Positions 35,190-43,659 of a stretch of DNA of 54,601 bases are shown here, in pieces. The stretch is taken from positions 1 to 54,601 of the forward strand of contig JYOD01000119.1 of assembly GCA_000955785.1 (NCBI GenBank). The letters run 5' to 3'. The notes beneath the pieces were generated by a model. It was not told the DNA's origin, made no database searches, and saw nothing but the letters and a program-made list of their open reading frames with translations. Every line of letters begins with the position of its first letter. The stretch's first letter is position 1. A program made the position numbers and the translations under genes. Source of the stretch: Burkholderiaceae bacterium 16 (lineage in GTDB: Bacteria; Pseudomonadota; Gammaproteobacteria; Burkholderiales; Burkholderiaceae).

Positions 35190-36614
35190 ATGAGCGATGC
35201 GCTTTGCTTTCTTTCCGCCACCGAACTCCAAGGCCGCATCGCCCGCAAGGAAATATCGCCGGTAGAGCTCGCGCAGGCCGTGCTCGACCGTGCCGCACGG
35301 CTGCAGCCCGAGCTGAACTGCTTCATCACCCTATGCGCCGATGAAGCCATGACCGCGGCCCGCGAGGCGGAGCAGGCGGTCATGGCGGGCAAGCCGCTGG
35401 GGCTGCTGCACGGCATCCCGTTCACCGCGAAGGACCTCGTCAACACCAGGGGCGTGCGTACCACGTTTGGCGTGGTCCCTTACCGGGACAACATGCCCGA
35501 CCAGGATGCGGTGGCCATCGCGCGCCTGCGCGAGCAGGGCGCCATCCTGATCGGCAAGACCACCACGCCCGAGTTCGGCTCCAAATGCCTGACCGATTCG
35601 CCCCTGTTCGGCCGCACGCGCAATGCATGGAGCCGCGAGCGCACCAGCGGCGGATCCAGCGGCGGTGCGGCGGTTGCCGTGGCCAGCGGCATCGCGCCGC
35701 TCGCGGTCGCCACCGACGGCGGCGGCTCCACGCGCATTCCGGCGGCGTGCAACGGCGTGGTCGGCATCAAGCAGAGCAATGGCGTGATCCCGCATAGCCA
35801 GGCGCAGGACCTCTTCGGCAACCAGACCTATGTCACGCCCACCACGCGCACGGTCGCGGACACCGGGCTGATGATGCAGGTCATGGCCGGCGAAGATGCC
35901 TGCGATCCGTGGTCGATCGGTGTGCCGAAGCCGGACTATGCCGGCGCCGCCCGCCCGCAAGGGGATTTGCGCGGCCGCCGGATTCTTTACTGCCTGGCGC
36001 CGCCGGGACGGCCGGTATCGGCGGAGGTTGCGCGGGCATTCGAGGCGAGCCTGTCGAAACTGGCCGGGCTAGGCGCGGAACTGGAAGCCTTCTCCGGCGA
36101 TGGCTTTGACGTGGAACCCATCTGGCGCGCGATCAACCATACGGTCTGGCGCGCGCGCTTTGCCGCCATCGCGGCGGAGCACGGCGACCAGCTCAGCGCC
36201 ACGTTCCTGAAGCAGGTGGCCTCCGCCTCGCAGGTCAGCGGCGTGGAGTACCAGCAGGCGATGTTCGATCGCTCGAAACTGTTCCTGCGCGTGCAGGCGC
36301 TGCTGCAGCGCGGCGACCTCCTCGCCATGCCCACGCTCACACGCACGGCGCTACCCATCGAACAAGACCTGTTCGGCACCATCGACATCGACGGCCAGGC
36401 GCTCGAGAACGTGCGCGCGCACTGGTTCCCGTGGACGATGCCGTTCAACATGACCGGCCATCCCGCCATCAGCCTGCCCTGCGGCTTCGGCAGCGACGGG
36501 CTGCCGATCGGCTTCCAGTTGGTGGGACAGTTCCGCGGCGACGCCGAGCTGCTCCGCGTGTCCGCGCTGTTCGAAGCCGCGCACGGGCTGCTGGGCCAGT
36601 GGCCGCAGCTATAA
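35190..36614 (+). CDS. amidase-signature family hydrolase
   Basis: A 474-residue amidase with the full Ser-Ser-Lys triad: K81 in PFTAKDLVN, the cis-Ser in GGSSGG at 154-159, and nucleophile S180 in TDGGGSTRIPA. It has no signal peptide, so it is cytosolic. The family splits amides, including aryl and alkyl amides; the GatA role is unlikely because gatB and gatC are absent and the length and context differ. The start at 35190 has GGAG 10 bases upstream. It is followed after 43 bases by a Bug receptor, which suggests import and hydrolysis of an amide or imide-like compound under the divergent GntR. Confidence 0.92.
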   Translation: MSDALCFLSATELQGRIARKEISPVELAQAVLDRAARLQPELNCFITLCADEAMTAAREAEQAVMAGKPLGLLHGIPFTAKDLVNTRGVRTTFGVVPYRDNMPDQDAVAIARLREQGAILIGKTTTPEFGSKCLTDSPLFGRTRNAWSRERTSGGSSGGAAVAVASGIAPLAVATDGGGSTRIPAACNGVVGIKQSNGVIPHSQAQDLFGNQTYVTPTTRTVADTGLMMQVMAGEDACDPWSIGVPKPDYAGAARPQGDLRGRRILYCLAPPGRPVSAEVARAFEASLSKLAGLGAELEAFSGDGFDVEPIWRAINHTVWRARFAAIAAEHGDQLSATFLKQVASASQVSGVEYQQAMFDRSKLFLRVQALLQRGDLLAMPTLTRTALPIEQDLFGTIDIDGQALENVRAHWFPWTMPFNMTGHPAISLPCGFGSDGLPIGFQLVGQFRGDAELLRVSALFEAAHGLLGQWPQL

Positions 36615-36657
36615 CACGCCGCGCCTCGTTTTTACATCGATTGAAACCGCACCCGCC

Positions 36658-37662
36658 ATGACCCACGCTTTCCGCCGCAATTTTGTGATCAATGCCCTGG
36701 CGCTTCCGGCATGTGCCGTTGCTGTCCTCGCCCTGCCCCGGCCGGCCTCCGCGGCGGAAGATGCGGCGGCCCCGATGCATATCATCGTCGGCTACGCGCC
36801 CGGCGGCGCGGCCGACAGCCTGGCCCGGATCTACGCGGAACAACTGCGCCAGGATGGGCACGGCACCGTCATCGTCGAGAACAAACCCGGCGCGTCGGCG
36901 CGCCTGGCGCTCGACTACGTCAAGCGCTCCAGGCCCGATGGCAAGACCATCTTCATCGGCCCCTCGCCGCTGTTCACCATCTTCCCGCTGACCTACAAGA
37001 AGCTGGGATATGACGCGGACAAGGACCTGATACCGGCCGCCGTGCTGACCGACGTGCCCACCGTGATTGCCGCCGGTGTCCAGCAGCCGTACAAGAACAT
37101 GAAGGAATACGTCGAGTGGGCCAGACGCAATCCCGGCAGCGCCAGCCTGGGCCTGGCGACCATCGGCAGCGCCGGCCACCTCGGCACGGTGGCACTGGGC
37201 AAGAAGCTCGGCATTTCCGTTACGCCCGCCGCCTACCGTGGCGCGTCTCCGATGCTGGTGGACGTGATCAGCGGTACTGTCTCGATCGGCTGGGATGCCG
37301 TCGCCAGCATGATGCCGTTGTACAAGGGCGGCAAGCTGCAGTTCCTGGGGGTGAGCGGCACGCGGCGCGCCAAGGCCTTGCCGGAAGTGCCCACACTGAA
37401 GGAACAGGGCTTCAGCCAGTTCGAATACGCGACCAGCTGGTACGGCGCCTTCCTGCCGGCCGGCACGCAAGCGGATGTGGTCGCCAGGGTGGAGAAGATG
37501 TTCATTGCCGCCTCGGCCAATGCCGCTACCGCGGCCAAGCTGGAGGCCCTGGGGCTGGAAGTGGCCGCCGGGCCGGGACAAGAAGCGCGGCACCGCATCC
37601 AGCTGGAGCGCGCTGCCTGGAAGCCGATCGTGGAGGCTACCGGCTTCGTCGCCGAGGACTGA
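36658..37662 (+). CDS. Bug/TctC-type solute-binding protein (module c)
   Basis: A 334-residue receptor with a signal peptide (ALPACAVAVLALPRPASA, cleavage near 32). The first ligand loop is IIVGYAPGGAADSLAR, with Ala-Asp where most Bugs have Thr-Asp, and VENKPGASARLA replaces the usual NRPGAxG. AAYRGASP stands in place of VPYKG. It is thus the most diverged Bug in the window and may bind a different ligand class, plausibly the amide hydrolysed by the upstream enzyme. A strong hairpin follows the stop. Confidence 0.9.
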   Translation: MTHAFRRNFVINALALPACAVAVLALPRPASAAEDAAAPMHIIVGYAPGGAADSLARIYAEQLRQDGHGTVIVENKPGASARLALDYVKRSRPDGKTIFIGPSPLFTIFPLTYKKLGYDADKDLIPAAVLTDVPTVIAAGVQQPYKNMKEYVEWARRNPGSASLGLATIGSAGHLGTVALGKKLGISVTPAAYRGASPMLVDVISGTVSIGWDAVASMMPLYKGGKLQFLGVSGTRRAKALPEVPTLKEQGFSQFEYATSWYGAFLPAGTQADVVARVEKMFIAASANAATAAKLEALGLEVAAGPGQEARHRIQLERAAWKPIVEATGFVAED

Positions 37663-37670
37663 CCCGGACC

Positions 37671-37706
37671 GGGGCAAAGGGGCGGATGACTCCGCCCCTT
37701 TGCCCC
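37671..37706. terminator. 16-bp perfect-stem hairpin between convergent genes
   Basis: GGGGCAAAGGGGCGGA pairs with TCCGCCCCTTTGCCCC around a TGAC loop. It sits 8 bases after the Bug stop and 3 bases from the end of the NADAR gene, so it can end transcription from both sides. There is no long T run. Confidence 0.75.
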
Positions 37707-37709
37707 GCT

Positions 37710-38282
37710 CTAACGCGCTGCGCCATCTCCTAGCGCCTCGCGCGCAGCCATCAGCGCGAATCCGAGCAGGTTGGGCCCGCGCCACTGATCGGGATTGGCC
37801 GCGCGCGGATCGTCAGCGGCCAGCCCGATGCCCCAGATGCGATCCACCGGACTGGCCTCCACCAGCACACGCCGCCCGGTGCCGAGCAGGTAGCCGGCGA
37901 GGTCCGGATTCTGGCGGAATTTCTCGATATTGCCCTGCGTCACCAGCACCTGGCACGCGGCATTCCAGCGCACTTCGTCAAAGCCGCGCACCTCGCGGCC
38001 AAGCCGCTTGGCCGCGGCGGGCGAAGGCGCGGCCAGTATCCGCGCCAGGGCAGGCTCGTCGCCGAACAAGCGCGCCTTGCCAGCCATCATGAATTGCTCC
38101 GCGCTGGCGAACACCTGGCCATCCACGCTGAACCGCGCGGGCCACCACTGCGACAGGCACTCCTTGCCCACCGCGGCCCCCGGCCTGGCGCTGTGGCCCC
38201 AGAAAAACAGGTAGGCGGGGCGGTGGCCGCGCCGGAAGGCACTGATCAGGGAGGCGTGGTCGTGGATATCGGGCTGGGTCAT
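37710..38282 (-). CDS. NADAR-family protein, YbiA-like N-glycosidase
   Basis: A 190-residue protein of the NADAR/DUF1768 family. YLFFWGHS opens the fold, FASAEQFMMAGKARLFGD is the conserved helix with Glu and Lys-Ala, RGFDEVRWNAACQVLVTQGNIEKF follows, and the C-terminal VDRIWGIGLAADD is the family signature. In E. coli, YbiA cleaves a reactive riboflavin-pathway intermediate, limiting its damage. Nothing nearby belongs to riboflavin synthesis, so it is likely a stand-alone housekeeping repair enzyme. Confidence 0.9.
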   Translation of the reverse strand: MTQPDIHDHASLISAFRRGHRPAYLFFWGHSARPGAAVGKECLSQWWPARFSVDGQVFASAEQFMMAGKARLFGDEPALARILAAPSPAAAKRLGREVRGFDEVRWNAACQVLVTQGNIEKFRQNPDLAGYLLGTGRRVLVEASPVDRIWGIGLAADDPRAANPDQWRGPNLLGFALMAAREALGDGAAR

Positions 38283-38446
38283 CGCGAGTCGTTATGGTCT
38301 GGCATGAATGGAGCCTGGGTGACCCCAAAGCCCTATAGTATTGTTCGCGGCAAGGGTGTGCGTCAAAGGGCACCAGGCGCCGATGCCGGCCGTGACAAAC
38401 CATTGATCGCCCGGGGCACCCGATCCCCGCCAGCGCAGGCTTGTGA

Positions 38447-38452
38447 TATCAT
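38447..38452 (+). promoter_or_regulatory. extended -10 promoter element before the Mn riboswitch
   Basis: TATCAT preceded by TGA (a TGn extended -10) lies about 10 bases upstream of the riboswitch 5' end. No good -35 hexamer is visible. Confidence 0.5.
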
Positions 38453-38462
38453 CTGCGCCGTC

Positions 38463-38569
38463 TTAGGGGAGTAGCTAGCCTCCAGTCCCCCTGGAGGAGC
38501 CGACGTCAACATACTTGGTACAAAAAACCATGGCGCCGGCAGCCTGATTGGCTCTGCGAGACCTTTGAC
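38463..38569 (+). ncRNA. yybP-ykoY manganese riboswitch
   Basis: The 5' consensus GGGGAGUAGC, the central CAACAUACUU loop and the 3' consensus CUCUGCGAGACCUUU are all present in order. The two conserved loops should dock and hold Mn2+ in this class. About 80 bases separate it from the start of a UPF0016/TMEM165 transporter gene, a known target class, so Mn2+ should raise expression of the exporter. Conserved positions were matched by eye only. Confidence 0.88.
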
Positions 38570-38647
38570 TTTTCTGTCCACCAGCTGGGGCTGGCACTGG
38601 GCAGCGAAGTCATTGGTTCGTGTGTTGCCAGCCCCTTTGGATATCTC

Positions 38648-39232
38648 ATGGAAGCACTTATTGCTTCATTCGGCATGGTCGCCCTGGCGGAAATGGGCGA
38701 CAAGACTCAGCTCCTGTCCTTTCTCCTGGCGTCCCGGTTTCCCGGCAAGCAGTGGAGCATCATTGCGGGCATTTTTGTCGCAACCATCTTCAACCACCTC
38801 TTTGCCGCCGCCCTGGGCGACTGGGCTGCCTCGCACGTCAGCCCGGATGTGACGCGCTGGGTGCTGGGCATCGCCTTCCTCGGATTCGCCGCCTGGGCCC
38901 TGATCCCCGACAAGCTCGACGACGAAGGGAAAAACGGCAAGCGGGCCGGCGCCTTTGCCACCACCGTGGTGGCCTTCTTCCTCGCCGAAATGGGCGACAA
39001 GACCCAGTTCGCCACCATTGCGCTGGGCGCGCAGTACGCGAACCTGAGCATGGTCGTGGTCGGTACCACGCTCGGCATGATGGCGGCCAATGTGCCCGCG
39101 GTCCTGCTGGGCGAACGCCTGACCCGCATTATCCCGCTGAGCAAGATGCGCTTCGTCGCCGCGGCGCTGTTCGCCGTATTCGGGATCCTGATCCTGTTCA
39201 AGGTGAACTTCGGCTTGAACCTGGGTACCTGA
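38648..39232 (+). CDS. UPF0016/TMEM165-family cation (probably Mn2+) exporter
   Basis: A 194-residue membrane protein with six helices in two related halves. Each half has the family signature EMGDKT (residues 15-20 and 114-119), whose acidic residues form the ion path. A charged loop (PDKLDDEGKNGKR) separates the halves. Bacterial members export Mn2+, and the yybP-ykoY riboswitch directly upstream supports that role strongly. Length and topology are normal for the family. Confidence 0.93.
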   Translation: MEALIASFGMVALAEMGDKTQLLSFLLASRFPGKQWSIIAGIFVATIFNHLFAAALGDWAASHVSPDVTRWVLGIAFLGFAAWALIPDKLDDEGKNGKRAGAFATTVVAFFLAEMGDKTQFATIALGAQYANLSMVVVGTTLGMMAANVPAVLLGERLTRIIPLSKMRFVAAALFAVFGILILFKVNFGLNLGT

Positions 39233-39455
39233 GCGGCAAACGCACATCGGCGGCCTGCACAAAACCGCGAACGCCGCATGCGTCAGCGGCCCGGGTCATC
39301 GGCCTCCCGCCGACCGTGGCGGCGCTGGTGGGCGGTGCCGGCTGCTTCGCCCTGCGGCTGCTGGCGGTGTGGCAAGATTGGCATCTGCCCAAGGTGCCCG
39401 TCTGGTGATCCCGCCGGGATGCCAGCGCCAGGGCAACCGCGAGGGATGAACCGAT

Positions 39456-40283
39456 ATGCGCATGAAAGACACACCCAGGGACTGGGTGCTTCGCGCGCCG
39501 CAGCAAGGCCGGCTGGAGCGCATCGAAGCGTTCTTTTCGGGGCACGGCTACGATATGCATCGCCACGATACCTACGCCATCGGGCGCACGCTCTCCGGCG
39601 TGCAGCGCTTCCAGTATCGGGGCGGGCAGCGCAACAGCCTACCCGGCGGCACCGTCGTGCTGCATCCCGATGAGCCCCATGACGGCGAGGCCGGCTCGGA
39701 CGCTGGCTTCAAGTACCGGATCATGTATATCGAACCGGCGCTGATCCAGCAGGTGCTGGGCGGCAAGCCGCTCCCGTTCATCAAGGATGGCATGTCCAGG
39801 GACCCGCGGCTGCGCGCGGCAACCGGGATCCTGCTCCAGGGCATGGACAGCCCAATCGATCCGCTGGAGGAAGACGACGCCTTGTTCGATCTCGCGCATG
39901 CGCTGGAAGCGGTATCCGGCGCGCCTGCCCGCCGCCAGGGCTACGACTACCAGGCAGCCGAGCGGGCGCGCGAATTTATCCACGGCGCGCTGCACCGCAC
40001 GGTCACGCTGGGCGAACTGGAAGCGCACAGCGGACGAGACCGCTGGAGCCTGTCGCGCGATTTCCGCTTGCTGTACGGCACCAGCCCGTACCGCTACCTG
40101 ACCATGCGACGGCTCGACCAGGTCCGGTCGCTGCTGGTGCGGGGCCAGTCGCTGGCCGATGCCGCCCTGGCCGCGGGTTTCACGGACCAGAGCCATATGA
40201 CGCGCCACTTCGGCAAGGCCTACGGCCTGTCGCCTGCGCGCTGGGTGAACATGCAGGGCGTGGCCGCGCCCGCGGCTCGCTGA
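39456..40283 (+). CDS. AraC-family transcriptional regulator
   Basis: A 275-residue protein. The N-terminal cupin-like ligand domain (about 20-110) starts FFSGHGYDMHRHDTYAIG, with its His pair, and the C-terminal double helix-turn-helix is at about 165-265 (DAALAAGFTDQSHMTRHFGKAYGLSPARWV). GAGGG precedes the ATG. It lies 79 bases upstream of a cupin-protein gene in the same direction, with a near-perfect 18-bp palindrome between them. It may control that neighbour. Confidence 0.92.
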   Translation: MRMKDTPRDWVLRAPQQGRLERIEAFFSGHGYDMHRHDTYAIGRTLSGVQRFQYRGGQRNSLPGGTVVLHPDEPHDGEAGSDAGFKYRIMYIEPALIQQVLGGKPLPFIKDGMSRDPRLRAATGILLQGMDSPIDPLEEDDALFDLAHALEAVSGAPARRQGYDYQAAERAREFIHGALHRTVTLGELEAHSGRDRWSLSRDFRLLYGTSPYRYLTMRRLDQVRSLLVRGQSLADAALAAGFTDQSHMTRHFGKAYGLSPARWVNMQGVAAPAAR

Positions 40284-40285
40284 GG

Positions 40286-40303
40286 CTTGCACGATCGTAC
40301 AAG
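40286..40303. promoter_or_regulatory. 18-bp near-perfect palindrome before the cupin gene
   Basis: CTTGCACGATCGTACAAG has one mismatched pair (C/A at the fifth position from each end). It lies directly after the AraC stop and 60 bases before the cupin start, so it is a possible operator. Confidence 0.5.
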
Positions 40304-40362
40304 ATTCCGGCCGTCCGCCTTGCTAAGGTAAGCCCTCATGACAAGGCAAGGAGAGCAACGCC

Positions 40363-40755
40363 ATGGACAACGATCGGGCAACCGCCACCGGTAAGTACCA
40401 AAGCCTGAATTTCGTGCAGAAACTCGGCCTGATCCACGAGCAGTGGACGCCGAAGGTGATCGCCGAGATGAACGACTACCAGTTCAAGCTGGTCAGGATC
40501 GAGGGTGATTTCATCTGGCACAGCCATGCCAATACCGATGAGACGTTCATCGTGCTGGAAGGGCAACTGCGCATCGAATTCCGCGATGGACAGGTACGGC
40601 TATCGGCGGGCGAGATGTTCGTGGTGCCCAGGGGCGTCGAGCACAAGCCCTTTGCCGAAATGGAGGTGAAACTGCTGCTGATCGAACCCCGGGGCGTGGT
40701 AAATACCGGCGGCGAGGGGGGTGAGCGGACGGCGGTCAACGACGCCTGGATCTGA
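40363..40755 (+). CDS. single-domain cupin protein
   Basis: A 130-residue beta-barrel protein. Cupin motif 1 is WHSHANTDETFIVLEG, with two His and a Glu, and motif 2 is PRGVEHKPFA, with the last His, so the metal-binding set is complete. GGAGAG lies before the ATG. Small cupins of this type are dioxygenases, isomerases or binding proteins; nothing narrows it further. It is probably regulated with or by the upstream AraC gene. Confidence 0.87.
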   Translation: MDNDRATATGKYQSLNFVQKLGLIHEQWTPKVIAEMNDYQFKLVRIEGDFIWHSHANTDETFIVLEGQLRIEFRDGQVRLSAGEMFVVPRGVEHKPFAEMEVKLLLIEPRGVVNTGGEGGERTAVNDAWI

Positions 40756-40780
40756 CCGCCGCCAAACACCGCCGCCAAAC

Positions 40781-41851
40781 TCAAGCCTTGCGATACCGCG
40801 CGATGCCGTCCGGGCCCACTTCCATCACGGCCTCTTCCCGATGCACGAGGTAGTTCAGGTGGGCAATGCTCTCGCCAGTCGCCATGCCCAGCAATCCGGG
40901 CTCCCCGCCGATGGGCCGGGAGAATAGCTCGGCGAAGACATCCACCGCGCGTTTTGGCTCGGACAGCGCCTGGCGCAGCCGGTCGAGTGCCTGGCCCTGG
41001 CTGCGCTCCAGGTAATCGATGCGCGCATGCAGGCCGCGGAAAGGCTCGTTGTGCGCTGGGAGCACCAGCACATCGTCCGGGACTTCCCGGCGCAGCTTGG
41101 CGAGCGAGGCAAGCCAGTCGCCCATCGGGTCCGCGTCGGGCTCCGTGGGAAATACCGACACATTGGAGGAGATGCGCGGCAGGATCTGGTCGCCGCTGAT
41201 CAGGATCTTCAGCGTCTCGCTATAGAAGCAGGCGTGTTCGGGCGAGTGGCCGTTGCCGACGACAACCCGCCACTGGTGATCGCCAATCGTCAGGCTCTCA
41301 CCGTCGCGCAAGCGCCGGTAGCTGTCGGGCAAGGCATGGACGTACTTGCCGAAGCCGCCGAAGCGCACGCGGTATGCCTCGATGGCGTTGTCGTCCCAGC
41401 CCGCGCGGCGATAGAAGCGCACGCCGTCCTCCGGCGCCGCGCGCCCCGTGTCCGCGGCGAGAACGCGGCAGTTCAGGTATTCCAGCCGGGTCATCCACAG
41501 GCGGCAGCCGAACTTGCGGGTCAGCCAGCCCGCCATGCCGATATGGTCCGGATGCATGTGCGTGACGAACAGCCGGGTCAGCCCGTCCGCCAGCGCCCCG
41601 CCCTGCGCGAAGAGATCGCGCCAGGCGGCGGCGGTCTCGCTGGTTTGCAATCCCGCGTCCACCCCCGCCCAGCCCGCGCCGTCGCGCACCGCCCAGAGGT
41701 TGATATGGCTCAGCGCGAATGGCATCGGCATGCGGATCCACAGCACGCCCGGTACGATTTCCCGCACGGTGCCCGGCGCCGGCGCCTCTCCGCATGGGTA
41801 TTCGAGCACAGGCTTGCTCTCGGCCGGGGGGGTTAAACTCGCATCGCTCAT
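40781..41851 (-). CDS. metallo-beta-lactamase-fold hydrolase
   Basis: A 356-residue hydrolase with the metal motif THMHPDHIG (H98, H100, D102, H103), further metal ligands in GNGHSPEHA and ISGDQILP, and a C-terminal helical extension (residues 265-356) typical of the RNase Z/lactonase-like long forms. It probably hydrolyses a thioester or lactone. It lies 170 bases downstream of the acyl-CoA ligase gene in the same direction, so a CoA-thioester or ring-lactone substrate in that pathway is plausible. Confidence 0.9.
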   Translation of the reverse strand: MSDASLTPPAESKPVLEYPCGEAPAPGTVREIVPGVLWIRMPMPFALSHINLWAVRDGAGWAGVDAGLQTSETAAAWRDLFAQGGALADGLTRLFVTHMHPDHIGMAGWLTRKFGCRLWMTRLEYLNCRVLAADTGRAAPEDGVRFYRRAGWDDNAIEAYRVRFGGFGKYVHALPDSYRRLRDGESLTIGDHQWRVVVGNGHSPEHACFYSETLKILISGDQILPRISSNVSVFPTEPDADPMGDWLASLAKLRREVPDDVLVLPAHNEPFRGLHARIDYLERSQGQALDRLRQALSEPKRAVDVFAELFSRPIGGEPGLLGMATGESIAHLNYLVHREEAVMEVGPDGIARYRKA

Positions 41852-42021
41852 TGGGTCTTATTCCTTGGTTCCGTGCGGACATGCGGGGCGCGGCGCGGCG
41901 AGCCTTTTTGCACCTGCATGGGGCAAACAAGGGCAGCAATTCTCGCATTCGACGTCGTGAGCGATTCTACCGAGGTCCGGCTGTTCGCGCAGCAGCACCG
42001 GCTGGCTGCGCAAACAGGCGT

Positions 42022-43659
42022 TCAGATGATGTGCTGTGGCGAGCTGTCCATGTTGTCCGTGCAGTCCATGGTGTTGGCATTGCCGCGCGCGTACCTCGCC
42101 CGGATGGCCTTCTTGTCGAGCTTGCTGACGGCGGTCAGCGGCAGATTGGCTTCGAACACGACGGTCTTCGGCGCGTTGACCACTCCCTTGCGTTCCGCCA
42201 CAAAGGCAATCAGCTCCTGCGCGTTGGCACTGCATCCCGGCTTCAGCACCACCATCGCCGTGACGGCTTCGCCCCACTTGGGATGGGGCAGGCCGATCAC
42301 TGCCGTCAGCGATACCGCCGGGTGCTGCGCCAGGCAGTTCTCGACCTCGCTGGAATAGACGTTGAAGCCTCCCGAGATAATCATGTCCTTGGCGCGATCG
42401 ACGATATACAGGTAGCCGTCGGCATCTTGCCTGGCCATGTCGCCGGTATGCAGCCAGTCGCCGGCAAACGCCTTTTCGGTTTCCTCCGGCCGGTTCAGGT
42501 ATTCATGCATGATCAGCGGCCCGCGCACGCATAGCTCGCCAACCTCGCCAGGGCCGACTTCCCGAAGGTTGGCATCGAGCAGCTTGACCTGGTTGCCCGG
42601 CAGCGGCCTTCCGCAGGAGCGCAACAGCTGGGGCCGCTGCGGGTCGTGCTCATGCCGCCGCAGGTAGCTGATCGTCATCGGCGCCTCGGCTTGCCCGTAG
42701 ATCTGGCAGAACACCGGGCCCAGGCGCTGCACTGCCTGCGCGAGCCGGGCCTCGGCGATGGGCGCCGCGCCGTACAGCACCATCTGCAGCGGCGAGAGAT
42801 CGTATTGGTCCAGGGTCTCGCAATCGAGCAGACCGTAGATCTGGGTGGGCACCAGGAAGGTCGAACTGATGCGCTCCGCCACCACGGTTCGCAGGAAATC
42901 CTCCGGACTGAACTTGCTCATGAAGAACAAGGTACCCCCGCGCAACAACACCGGCAGCATGATGGCGCCCGCAGCATGAGAGATCGGCGTCGCCGCCAGG
43001 AAGCGCGTTTCCGCCGGCCACTCCCAGCAAGCCAGCTGGTGCAGTGTCATGGTCACGGTAGTGCGCTGCCGGTGGATCACGCCCTTGGACTTGCCCGTGG
43101 TGCCGCCTGTATAGGAGATCTTGGAAATATCCTCGGGCTGGACGCGCAAGGGGATATCGGATCCGTCGAACGCAGGCAGCGCAGCGTTGACATCGGCGCC
43201 GAACGAAGCCGGCCCCAGCGTCAGCACATGCTCGACCACGCCCAGCGCCGCCAGCGCGGCACCGCGCTCAGCGAAGCGCGGCACGTCCACGATCAGGGCC
43301 TTGATGCCCGCGTCGCGCAAGGCAAACACGTGGTCGTCCTGCGCGGCGAGCGGATGCAGCGCGGTGTAGCGCAAGCCCATCAATTGCGCCGCGATGATCG
43401 CCACCACGGCGTCCGCCCGGTTGCCCGACAGCAGGCTGATACCATCCTGGCGGCGCAGCCCGATCGACTCGAAGTACCGGACCATGCGATGGCACTGCGC
43501 TTCCAGCGCCTGATAGCTCAGGCGTACCCCGTCCCCCACGATCGCTTCGCGCTGCGCGAAGGATTTGAACGCCGAGCGGTAGAGCTCCGCCACCGTCGAT
43601 CCCGCGTAGAGCGGCTCCCTGCCCTGCTGCATACCCTGCATCCCCTCACCCCTCGTCAT
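42022..43659 (-). CDS. AMP-forming acyl-CoA synthetase/ligase
   Basis: A 545-residue ligase that activates a carboxylic acid to its CoA thioester. The phosphate loop is SYTGGTTGKSKG (about 182-193). YGQAEAPMT, the TGDMARQDADGYLYIVDRAKDMIISGG hinge (in parts) and the C-terminal Lys region VSKLDKKAIR are present, so it should be active. The ATG overlaps the Bug stop as ATGA, indicating translational coupling to the receptor gene. The pair suggests uptake of an organic acid followed by CoA activation. The chain-length preference is not readable. Confidence 0.92.
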   Translation of the reverse strand: MTRGEGMQGMQQGREPLYAGSTVAELYRSAFKSFAQREAIVGDGVRLSYQALEAQCHRMVRYFESIGLRRQDGISLLSGNRADAVVAIIAAQLMGLRYTALHPLAAQDDHVFALRDAGIKALIVDVPRFAERGAALAALGVVEHVLTLGPASFGADVNAALPAFDGSDIPLRVQPEDISKISYTGGTTGKSKGVIHRQRTTVTMTLHQLACWEWPAETRFLAATPISHAAGAIMLPVLLRGGTLFFMSKFSPEDFLRTVVAERISSTFLVPTQIYGLLDCETLDQYDLSPLQMVLYGAAPIAEARLAQAVQRLGPVFCQIYGQAEAPMTISYLRRHEHDPQRPQLLRSCGRPLPGNQVKLLDANLREVGPGEVGELCVRGPLIMHEYLNRPEETEKAFAGDWLHTGDMARQDADGYLYIVDRAKDMIISGGFNVYSSEVENCLAQHPAVSLTAVIGLPHPKWGEAVTAMVVLKPGCSANAQELIAFVAERKGVVNAPKTVVFEANLPLTAVSKLDKKAIRARYARGNANTMDCTDNMDSSPQHII

